From Acheta domesticus (taxonomy: Eukaryota; Arthropoda; Insecta; Orthoptera; Gryllidae), in contig JAHLJT010009436.1 of NCBI GenBank assembly GCA_031308135.1, forward strand, positions 117,586,416-117,650,415: 64,000 nt of DNA, read 5' to 3'. The translations under genes were made by a program, and so were the position numbers. The notes under the pieces are model-generated. The model saw only the letters and a program-made list of their open reading frames with translations. It was not told the DNA's origin and did not search any database. Position 1 is the stretch's first letter, and each line of letters opens with the position of its first letter. This document shows, piece by piece, positions 34,745 through 47,961 of this stretch.

Positions 34745-35085
34745 ACTCCTAAAGTGAATTTGATAATTGTAATCTGTGAGAAACAACACCCACCTCTGAG
34801 CTTCTTAACTGTACCTTCTGGAATTTTCTTGCTGGGATGAAACAACTGCACCAAAGGTTTGTGATCGGTTATTAAATGAAATCTTGCTCCATAAACAAAG
34901 ACATTAAATTTCTTGACTCCAAAAATAATTGCTAAAGCTTCCTTTTCAATTTGCGAATAATTTTGCTGATGCTTATTAAGATTTTTTGAAGCAAACGCTA
35001 TCGGCCTTTCAACACATGCTTCATCCTTCTGTGACAGAACAGCTCCAACCCCGTAATCTGATGCATCCGTGGCAATCGTAGTCAC
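34726..35085 (-). pseudogene. Gypsy RNase H
   Basis: TTIATDASDYGVGAVLSQ opens the domain, followed by QNYSQIEKEALAIIFGVKKF and TDHKPLVQLF. The natural continuation (ITDYNYQIHFRS type) is cut by the retroposon at 34757. The frame on its upstream side runs straight into LINE sequence. Confidence 0.88.
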
Positions 35086-35089
35086 TCCA

Positions 35090-35548
35090 GTTTTATTTTC
35101 ATTTACTTTTAATTTCTTATTACGGAACCAATTTGAAACGTCTGATATTGTACTATTTACGGTTTCTTTGTTGCAAAGAATATTTGTATCATCCGCAAAG
35201 AGAACTTCTTCCGTTTCGAATTGCTAAGGGCATGTCATTTACGTATAATAGGAAGAGAATTGGGCCTTAAATCGATCCTTGCGGGACTCCACATGCAATT
35301 GGCAAAGAACCGGAAAGGTGTGTACATAAAGTTCCATCATTCCAGTAAGGTATTTCTACTCTCTGAGATCGTTGTTTAAGGTACGAACATAGCCAATCTA
35401 GAGCAATACCACGGATTCCATACGAAGGTAATTTTGAAAGTAAAATGTTATGATCAATGACGTCAAAAGCCTTTGAAAGATCTAAAAAAATTCCAATAGT
35501 TGCTTCGTTTTGATCTAATGATGAGGCAACATCCTTAAGAAAAGAAAA
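35090..35548 (-). pseudogene. Jockey/CR1-type LINE reverse transcriptase fragment
   Basis: On the minus strand: IGIFLDLSKAFDVIDHNILL, SYGIRGIALDWLCSYL, and CGVPQGSI, then a stop and GPILFLLYVNDMP, then STISDVSNWFRNKKLKVNENK. These are reverse transcriptase blocks 3 to 7 in order. The box with the catalytic Asp pair is damaged. Its end joins the Gypsy RNase H within a few bases on the same strand. Confidence 0.85.
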
Positions 35549-35572
35549 AATGGTAAGTTATGGTTAGTAAGT

Positions 35573-36090
35573 AATGTGTGTTTAATTATGTTCTTGGTTT
35601 GGTTTGATTGTGCCCATTGGTTCTCTTTAATCGTGTTTGAATTTCTGGGATAGTGGAATAACTATGATTGTCTTAAACAATTTTTTTCATAAACAGGAAC
35701 AGTAATACATTTCTGTTTAGAGTAGTGAATTAGTATATAGTGTGTATTTAATAATGTTCTTGGTTTCGTTCGATTGTGCTCGTCAGTTCTCTCTATAATT
35801 GTATTTGCAATTTTGGCATGGTGTCGTGCGGGTTGCACATCTATAACATGTTTAACAGTTTTTATTTCATAAACGGGAAGAGTAATTAACTTAATTTGGA
35901 GTAATAAATTAGTAATAATTGAGTACAAAATATTTGTAGTAGTTTGAAACAATTTTGCCATTTTTTAAAAATTTGGTTGTGCTAACTTTACAGTCACGCC
36001 AGCAGAACCACTATTTTTCATATATGGCAACAGTAATAAATTTAATTTGGGGGTAATAAATTAGTACTAAATATTCCATTTGGTTTGGTG
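35573..36090. repeat. Degenerate tandem repeat, period about 180 bp
   Basis: Units start near 35573, 35742 and 36050. They share GTTCTTGGTTTGGTTTGATT, a later TTTCATA-AACAGGAA-CAGTAAT block and TAATAAATTAGTA. The third unit is partial. It is not coding. Confidence 0.65.
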
Positions 36091-37590
36091 TGATTGTGCT
36101 GTAGTGGTTGTTCCAGCTTCACACAGCCCCGATAGGAACTACTTCACGAGCTCCAAGCAGGGCCGCAATCTTCGTGAACCTCCAAGCAGGTCCGCAACCA
36201 GGTGCGGTCTCGGGGCCGGCGTTAGGTGCTTGCGCGGAACAGGGCGGGCTGGGCGGAATGCCGCTTGCTGTAGATTTCACATGTCTGGCCTATAACAATG
36301 TTATAGGCCATGAATGTTATAGGCAATGTTATAGGTCTGAATATAACAATGTTAACAACCACTTCCTCGGAAGAAACGTTTTTTCACAATTTTAATAATA
36401 ATGTCATGGTCCTCACAGACCATCCAAATAGCATACGGATATGAATGGATACATTTTTGTTTCTGGATTAGGTTGGCATGGAACAGTGGCATGCGCATTA
36501 ATTGTGATTTGTTCCTAGCGTCTTCGATTGTGTGAAAATCTTAGAATTTTCATCTTCAAAATGTGCGCAATGTCATTTATCTTCAAAATTAAAATATTTT
36601 TGCAGATTTTCAGACGAAATGAGTATAATTATTACTTGCGTAATAGGGGTAATTTTTGTATAGAAGAAAAGTTTTTTGAAGACCAAATACCTGGCGAAAT
36701 ATATTAACATCGAATGAAAATGTAAAGATGGTGAAAAGTAGGTAAATAAAAACAACAGCTCTGCATTGGTCATATAGATGTAACTGTCAAATTTTTAGTA
36801 AAACTTGCCAGGTAGTATTTGTATGTAAGCATTATACTTTTCAATAATTTTCCAATCAATAATATTTGCTCCTTCATACATCATATTAATTCATGATTCA
36901 CTGTTGTGAAAGTACAAAATTAACCTGAAGTCAAGTCTCATATTCTTTATAATTAGGGAGAGGATTTGTATGCCCTCAAAAATCTGGAAATATGCTGCTA
37001 AAACTACATTTATGACTTAAAAATTATAAAACATGCAATTAAAATGAACAGTATTTAATTTCCTTTATGTACGTTTCTTGCTAAAATTCAGCAGAAGCAT
37101 GCTTCGAATGAAAATATATATTTTTTGTGAAAACATAATTGAACCTAGCGTACTTCACAGGAGAACTGAAGAAAATATGCACTTCAGTGGAGTACAGTTA
37201 ATGTGATGTTTTAGTTTTTCTGTCTGGTTTCAAAAATATATCAAGAAATATCCTACACTATTTTACCTATATCCTACATGCAAATATTTATTTTATAGAA
37301 ATATATATTTTTTAATATATATTTTTCTATAGAAAAGAAAACTCCAACTGTGACCAATAGCCGTGAAACCAGATGTCAACGTGTAAACGCGCACTGCCGA
37401 CTTTCACGACTTTCAAGTTTGACTTTCAAATGTCGTGGAATATGTCATGGCATATGCACATGTGGAAACTTAAAATAACCCTCCAGAAGCGTGGTGAAAC
37501 ACTCATATAAGTTACTCGAGAGTAACTTTCATAGAGTAATGCTTACTCTTAACTTTACTCGACTGTTGATGAAACCGGCCCCTAATTAAT
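36091..37590. other. Non-coding; short GC-rich block then AT-rich
   Basis: 36100-36290 is GC-rich. 36285-36355 repeats AATGTTATAGG several times. 37505-37582 ends in GATGAAACCGGCCCC, which resembles a PIF/Harbinger terminus, but no left partner was found. Confidence 0.45.
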
Positions 37591-37599
37591 GAGAAATGT

Positions 37600-38013
37600 T
37601 TATGATCACCTGGCAACACTGGAAAGAGGTCTCCCTCCAGAGAGTATTCTCTGGAAAGGAAGTGGGCTCAGTTCAACGTAACCAGAGAGTATTATATGAG
37701 CGGAACAGTGAGTAGCTGAGAGTGGAGTATAGGTACGATTAATGGAAGTGTCAGCGGTTGTCGGTAATAGTTAATAAACATTGACAGCGTGCTCAGAAAC
37801 AAAATGATTTGCGGCAGAATATAGAGAGATGGGTTGCAATGGACCCAAAATGAAATGGAGTTTCGTATGTCTATCATTCATTTGAACAATATAAGAAGTT
37901 TCGTATTTAAAAAATGAATGTCAGCTGTCCTTTTACTAAAAAGTCCTTTAACCCCTTTAATGGTGTGGTAAGAGCAAATATTCGATGAAAGTGACAATTC
38001 GGAGAAGAACAAA
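37600..38013 (+). promoter_or_regulatory. Upstream region and 5' UTR of the polyamine oxidase
   Basis: No clear TATA box. The region holds AGAGAGTATT motifs (37640 and 37685) and short open frames only. The start ATG at 38014 follows ACAAA and opens the FAD fold directly. Confidence 0.4.
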
Positions 38014-40844
<2,831 letters not shown>

Positions 40845-41640
40845 GAAGCAATGATGCTTTGATTTCTTCCTCTTTATAGTGGCCAAGAAAAACAATCATC
40901 TGTATTGAATGTTCACTTCTTATGTCAGGTTGTGCAGATGAATTGAAATGGTGCAGATACTTATTAAGAACTTTTGGTAAAACTTTTCTAGTCACACCAT
41001 GTCCAGTGCATACAGTTTCCTTAAATGGAGAGCACAAGTTTCAAACACTATGTAGATTGTGATGCATTATTTTAAATGCAGTATTTTTCTATTTTCAGTA
41101 TGTCAAGTATTGTAGATGTGTATAATTTGGAAAGAAGTATATTTAATTTAGCTGTAATGCCTTTGTGCTCTTGCTGTTCATAAAATGAGATATTGAAAGA
41201 CTGTTGAATATGTGACTGAAGATAAAGAACAAAGGGAGAGGTTTAAAACTGTATAGCACTGATTATTATTATTATTATTATTATTATTAATTACTTTTCT
41301 TTGTTGGAATGAATGTGTGTTGTTTATTCCTACTTCTTCAGTACACTCCTTCAGTTTTGGAAGGTTTTCTAATCTTCATTGGCCATAATAAATTGTTTTG
41401 ATATGAATTTGAAATAAACAAAATGATTCTAAAAAATTGCAACAAATGTATTTTAAAATATTAATCAGTTTATTGACTAAAATTGTATTATTAGCACAAT
41501 TATATGGCTTTAAAAATGACTTAATACGGCATTTTGCCCTTAGTAAGACAGCATATGTAGTAAGTCAGTGTTTTTTAGGCTGTTCAATAAACATATTTCA
41601 CTCTTGTTCAATTGTGTAAACACAACAAATATTTGTAATT
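40845..41640 (+). other. 3' UTR of the polyamine oxidase
   Basis: AATAAA signals occur near 41413 and 41586. An ATT microsatellite lies at 41264-41289. No other gene is seen. Confidence 0.55.
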
Positions 41641-42560
41641 TGTTGTGCCATAGTATATCTTCATAATTAATAATTTATAATAATTTTTAAACAAAAGTCT
41701 GGCTTTGCAGCTACTCCCACAGGCTTAAATTATTTTGTTAAAAACAAGGTTTTCTTTCTTGTCACTTTGAAACCAATGTACACACAATGTATTAAGTATT
41801 GTAATTTAATCAGGACTATCTTGCCTTGTTAATATGATTATCAGCATACCTTGGTGTAATTTTTTTGAGTTTTGACATGGAAGTGCCACTCTTATGTCAA
41901 TGCAGCCACAAATGTCTAGTCTCATTTCTAAGCTTACTGTGTAAATATATTTAATGTAAATTTGTGAATACTAAATATACCAATAATTGAAATGACTACT
42001 AATAATTAATTTTTGGTAGACTGATTGAGGCGTATAAATAACTAATGGTTCAAGCCCCAAGAACTATATTTCAAGGAAATCAACAAAAACACAATAGCCT
42101 GAAGGACCCAATTTAGAGAAGCTATACAAGGCATATTCATAATCCTATTTCATACACTTTTCATGGTGCAGACAATTTTTTTAAAACTAACTTGTTTTTA
42201 GGAAACAAAAATCCAATCATCGGAAATTTTTAAAGAGTCAATGTGCTTTGGGAACTACGTTTAAAATAATCCAGGTGCCTCAACAATACATTCCAAAACT
42301 TCAAATTCAATAGTTCTTCAAAGAACTTTTTATATATTTATAATTAATATGGAGGTGGTAAGTAGAATAATATTAATTAATATGGTTTTGATAGGTTGTT
42401 GAAATATTTCTTTGGATGCTAGTCTTGTAAATGAATAATACTAATATATATATATAAAGTATCAAGGATGTCAATTCAAAGAAAATGAATCATTTACATT
42501 TTATTCTGACTGCAACAGTTTACACTCCAAATTGCAAGCTTTTTACTTCCTTGGGTATGT
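41641..42560. other. AT-rich spacer, nothing recognised
   Basis: No coding or repeat structure of note beyond short AT runs. Confidence 0.5.
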
Positions 42561-42564
42561 ATAT

Positions 42565-43510
42565 ACATATGGTTTAATGTAGGTAGTATAGAGAAAGTTA
42601 TGTAATGCTGCAGAAAATTGATTTCGAGATTCCAATGCCAAATGCACATTTTAGGGTCTCTAATACCAGAAAAGTGTTGGGTTGTTGTTTTTATTCTCTG
42701 CCCCCCCCCCCCCTAAAATCTATCTGCAAACAAGCACCCAAAGTATTCTTAGGAATTTTGCAAATAGGAAAGTTCCTCATTCAGTTTGTACTGTCTATTA
42801 TTATTATTTTTTAAATTTGGGAGTATCCTGGAACATTTTCAAAATATCCCAACAATGACTCCAAATTTTTTCGCTAAATTTCTTGTAAAATAAAGAAAAG
42901 AACAAAGATTTTGTATGAATCAAATTTCAGTGTTAACTCTTGAATTTTCAAACATTGGATAAGTGAAATTTTTACGGCGTCTTCCTACTACTACAATAAT
43001 TAAGTTAAGAGTCTCAAAGCAAAATTTGTTCTCTACAATTAGTTCTTTAAGTAATTTCATGTACATTGTTTTGAAAAACCTAATAGTTTTGGTGCACTTT
43101 TGAATGAAATTTGAGCAATATTAAAACGATTTTCTCAGAAATCTTCCAAATTTTTTCTTGAAACTTTTTGTTTGCGTAGAGTGAAATGAAATAAATTACA
43201 TAGCATCAATGCCATGCTGATATATTCTTTTGATTTTTCAAAAATTACATAAATATTATTTACTTCTTAAACAATACTCATGGAGTTAACTTTTATATTA
43301 CTGTCATATTTTATACATTATTGCATTGTGATCTCACATGCTTCAAAAGATTACCTATGAAGTTTCCCAATAACTGAAAAGTTTTCTGTGAAAATGAACT
43401 TAAAATTGCACCTTCAATCAAAACACTCAAAAGACAATGTCTTATAAGAATGGTTCCATGTATTTCTATGAACATTTGCTTATAGGGCCAGGTTTTACAC
43501 TTTAATATTT
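42565..43510 (+). mobile_element. Helentron-like element, old copy
   Basis: TAGAGAAAGTTATGTAATGC at 42588 and later blocks (CGGCGTCTTCCTACTACTAC, TTTCTTGAAACTTTTTG) follow the order of copy 1 but are much diverged. The younger copy starts within it at 43511. Confidence 0.7.
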
Positions 43511-44959
43511 TTTTCTTTCCCGTATACACGGAGTGATATACGTAGTATAGGGAAAGTTATGTAATGCTGCGCGAAAAAAGGCCAATTTTCGGCGGAAAAA
43601 AATTAATTGCCAGGCCATGAAAACGAAAATGTGGATAAAACCAGTTGCTAAATTAAGAAAAAAATCCCCTAACATGTGCTGTAACCAGAAACCCTGTTTT
43701 CCAGGTCCTTGATACCGAAAAACCAATTGAAAGGTAAACGTCCGATCTGTGAACACGGCTAGCGCCCTAAACTATACGTACGATTTCTTCCAAAATGGAT
43801 ATTCCCAGGTCGATCTGGTTCTAGTCAAAGCTTTGAGATTTTGAAAAAGATTCTTCAAAATTTGGGGGTACTTTTAATGAAGCTCCCCGGGGATTTTCAA
43901 AATTTTCTCAAAAAACGGCTCCAAATTTTTTTCTTTAAATTTCTTGTATGAATAGAGTAAAATACACTTATTAACATGGCATAGGTCCAATTTTCACGGA
44001 TAACTCTGAATTTTCGAAAAATTGTGAAAGTTTGAATTTTTTCGGCGTCTTTCTCCAACTACAAAATTGAAGATAGAGATTTTTTCTTCAAATAAAATTT
44101 GTTCTGCATGTTGAGTTCTTTCATAAAGGTCATGTAAATGTTTTTCAAAATTTTAGTAGTTTTCGTGCAATATGTGAAATTTAAAAAAATTACAAAAACA
44201 AGATTTTCTCAAAAACGGCTCCAAATTTTTTCTTTGAACTTTTGGTAGGGATAGTGGTAAATGTACTCTATCAGATGACACAAAAGCCATATTCCTCTAT
44301 ATGTTGGTGTTTTCAAAAATTACAAAAATGTAAATTTTTTTCACATGTTTCTCACATCGATAATATTTACATTAGCGGCGATTTTTTCACATTATTATAT
44401 TTACGAGTACATGTGCTTTAAATAACGTCAAGTAAAGTTTCTCGAAAACACAACCGTTTTCTGTGAAAAGTAGCTCAAAATTTCGCATTTTCAGAAACGC
44501 TCAAACGCCATTTTCTCATATATTTTCTGTGTATTACATGTCATTATTGTGACTTTATATAGCTGTTTTCAAAGGGGTTATAATTGTCTTTAAGTTGATA
44601 TTTGTTTGTAAATATCTAGTTTTCGTTTCAAATTCTGTACCGTTTGTAATGAGTAAAATATTTGTTGCATGGTTTTAGAATACTCTTCTCTAATCGTGGC
44701 CCCATGAAATACATTTCTATATTGTCCAGGTTATGAAACTTCTTTTTCCAGTACAAGTTAACAATACTTTTTTATTATATTTTTATGCAGTTGTAGAATT
44801 CACATAGTTTATGAAAAAACTGCGATGGAAACAGTGAGTTATTCACTTCTTGGTTGAATTGATGTTTTTAAATGATAGCCAAGATGTTAGTAGCAATATT
44901 TCAATACTACGTAGCTGTTTTACAATAATGCTGGAAAGTATGTGCTGTTGTTGCACCAC
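43511..44959 (+). mobile_element. Helentron-like element, copy 2
   Basis: Begins CTTTCCCGTATACACGGAGT and ends GGAAAGTATGTGCTGTTGTT-GCACCAC, matching both ends of copy 1. Much of the interior is nearly identical, but the (GTCY) block is decayed and about 0.8 kb of the core is deleted. It has no coding frame. Confidence 0.8.
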
Positions 44960-45792
44960 GAGTTAGTATACAAATAATTTTTCAATTTTCGCACTCCAGC
45001 AAACTGGCACTCTGACTCTCCAAAACCCCCTCTGTTCCTCGTTACAAATCAAGGAAAGTTACATAATATTGCAAAGAGTAGGGTTTTACTTGCCAAATCC
45101 GGTATTTTCACACAACTTTCCTTTGCTTTCTCAAGACTAAAATCCTTTTCTAATATTTTTGTGACTATCAAGGAAAGCTAAAAGCTAACTCTGAAGTAAA
45201 ATTGAATAATTACTTCAAATATTTTTAAAGAAGTATGTATTGTTCCAAGAACATCTCTCTATAGTATTGAATAAACTTTTATTGAAAATGTATTTCCAAC
45301 AACAATTGCGTTATTTTTGTTTGATATGATGTAAGTACATTAGAAGTTACATTTATATATTTTTTGAACAAATAAACACATTTCATTAACAACTTTCCTT
45401 CTTAATGGAAAGGATGGACAAATGGATAGAGAAAGGGTGGGGTTTAACATGCGAGAGATCTGACTCGGTGACGCTAGTTGGGCATATTCGCAAGAAGTAG
45501 AAGAATATTTTATTGCTTATAGATTTACAGAAAGTATCAAACAAAGTCTGTCTAGAAGTTAATAATAATTTCAGTAACAATTTCATTTTTTTTAACTGCA
45601 TCCACTTACAGTAATAATTTAACAAGTTTACTTAAGTTGATAAATAACATGTTAAAAATATGTAATTGATTAAAATAAACATTTAATTAATTTAAGTTAT
45701 AACAGAAATTACATTCAATTACATAACTTACAGTAATAATTTGATATGAATTATTACATATGAATGATTTGAATTTACATGATGAATTAAAT
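44960..45792. other. AT-rich, traces of the same repeat
   Basis: AAGGAAAGTTACATAATATT at 45053 resembles the 5' part of the Helentron-like element. No gene. Confidence 0.4.
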
Positions 45793-46547
45793 CAGGGCTG
45801 TCAAACTGAGCACGTACGTGCTCGAAGCGCGCTTGCGCTCTGCAAGGGCACGCAGTGCCCGCGGGGAAGGTAAGTTCGCGCACCGATTTCTCAGCCAGGG
45901 ATGCACAGAAGGCAGTCATGGCGAGACGCAAGACGTGTAACAAGTTTCAAGTAACAAGTTTGTAACAAGTTTCAGTACAAATGGACTCTTGATTTCGTGT
46001 ACAGCGAGTGTGGAGGTGATGCACTTTGTTTAATAAATGTTCATTTCTCTATAATTTTTGAAGTGGTTTATTATGTGTATTTTCACCCGAAAGATATGAA
46101 CATTGTATTTCTTTAAATGTTTACTTTCAATAATAATGTTTTTATGAAATTATGATATATAATACTTATATTGAAATAGTACATATTTTGGTTTATATTT
46201 ATTTTCTTAAAAATATTCATTTGAGTTATTTGTAATTAGAGTTAATAGTTCTCATGTATTGCATTCTCTAACACTAAGTAGAAATGTGCGTTAATATTTC
46301 CTTGCTGCAATGATCAGTGCTTCTGTAACTGCAGTTTCTGTTTACATGTCAATTTCCATTAAAAAGTTTGGTAAAAAGTAATAAATGTCTATGATATACC
46401 AACCCGTGTTTTTGACCCAACTCGCCGCATTCGTACGAAGTTTTCTCATCCCTGCTTGTGAGACGAGTGACTTCGCTAAGCTGTCATCGCCGCGTGCCCC
46501 AAACCTTGGCGAAGGCCATTCGCGTGCTCGTTCGTCTGACAACCCTA
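45793..46547. mobile_element. Non-autonomous hAT element, 755 bp
   Basis: Ends CAGGGCTGTCA and the inverse of TAGGGTTGTCA, followed in both by AGCACG-like motifs, are flanked by an exact 8-bp duplication AATTAAAT (45785-45792 and 46548-46555). Both subterminal parts are GC-rich. No transposase. Confidence 0.88.
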
Positions 46548-46555
46548 AATTAAAT

Positions 46556-47260
46556 GATTAATAAAACATGTAAGTGCTCACAATAAATATTAAAAAAATG
46601 CATTATTTTAAACAACACAAAAGTCTCGTTAACAAATTAAAAATAACATTAACAATACATTGCATTAATAAACTAGCAGATTATGATACAGTGGCAAATA
46701 ACTTACAAGTAGAGCAATTCTATTATCTTACAATAGAAGTTTAATTAACTTACAATGACTTGAATACATTAGATGTTAATAATAATTGTGTTTACAATAC
46801 CCTGACATATAATTACATTATTTACTACATTACTAAATAGTACATTGCCTTAGTGAAGTAAATGACTGGTACAAAGAGTGGTCACTTCTGTAGCGGTAGA
46901 TGGTTTTTAATTATTGAAAAGTAAAAGCAATTCAGGTATGTTCTAAGGGCATACTAATAAGGTTTAAGCAATATTTTGAAGTAATTATTATCAGCTAATT
47001 TTATGGTAACAGTGCATTTCTCCATAAGGCTCTTGTTAATTTTCCTTTCAAATTACCCGCGGGACTACATACTTCGTGTAAGAACCAACTTTAACTGAAT
47101 GAAATTATTCGATGCCAAAAGGTGAAGTTTTAGGATTTTAAATATTTACAGTTTGAATAGATGCGATTATTGTACCAGTAACGCTTAACAAGAAGCGGCA
47201 CACAAAAAGAAGCTTACGGAAAATGGTAAGGAGCAGAGAGAGCTGCTAGGGCAAAGAAAC
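46556..47260. other. AT-rich spacer, nothing recognised
   Basis: Rich in TTACAAT-like motifs; no gene. Confidence 0.5.
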
Positions 47261-47490
47261 TATACTTGGGTTTTCATTTCTTGGCGCGTGGGGTCTTATC
47301 TTCTGGATGGAATACCTCACGGTATTTCGCATCGTTTTCGGTCGTACCGCTAAGAGCCCCATGATCGCCAGCACTGCTCGATACAGCCGCGATCATGCGA
47401 CTCCGACGACCGAAAACGATGCGAAATACCGTGAGATATTCCATTCTGAAGAGAAGACCCCATGCGCCAAGAAATAAAAGCCCAAGTATA
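47261..47490. mobile_element. Long inverted-repeat MITE (copy A, 230 bp)
   Basis: The arms (47261-47344 and 47407-47490) are about 84 bp each and nearly perfect inverses, with ends TATACTTGGG and CCCAAGTATA. This leaves a central spacer of about 62 bp. TA bounds suggest a Tc1/mariner-type MITE. The inner arm ACGGTATTTCGCATC is shared with the element at 62433-62648. It lies about 470 bp upstream of the CREB3-like start codon. Confidence 0.9.
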
Positions 47491-47961
47491 TTCGTAATCT
47501 AATGTGATCCAATGAGAATCATGCAAGTGGACATCCATCAGTGACGTAGATTTTTCCACGTTGGAAGTGGTTGGAAGGTGGTTGGGGTTGTGCACAGTGG
47601 ATTTTACGCAGTGTACGGTGACGAAAATTTGTGGATTTTGAATGTAGAAACGCATTGAAAGTATTTTTCAGAAATGACAATGCGTGAATTTTAACATTGT
47701 ACACCTACATTTTCTGTTTTTTCGTTAGGATGATGTGAAAAAGTATATTTAATAGAGCTGCGTCGAAGGAACGGAGATGTACTGACGAAACGTGAACCTT
47801 AGCAGATTGTTGCGCATTGAAGGCGACATGTCGCGAGAACCTTTTCAATAACAAGGCTATTTGTGGAACACAAAAACGTAACATTACTGGTCATCATAAG
47901 TGTAAGGTTTTGAAAGGGATATAGTATTTTTATGAAATAATTGTAGTACACAAGCCTTACC

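Larger units (their letters stand above)
32919..35085 (-). mobile_element. Second Gypsy element, pol 3' half
   Basis: Read leftwards: RNase H (35085-34758), a 542-bp retroposon insertion, the end of RNase H (34189-34128), integrase HHCC and core (33838-33144) and the integrase C-terminal region (33110-32919). The gag, protease and reverse transcriptase parts are gone and are replaced by a LINE at 35090. It is a different family from the Gypsy at 1-5 kb. Confidence 0.88.

Noticed and set aside
37505..37582. PIF/Harbinger element
   Set aside because: One terminus-like motif only, with no partner end and no 3-bp duplication.
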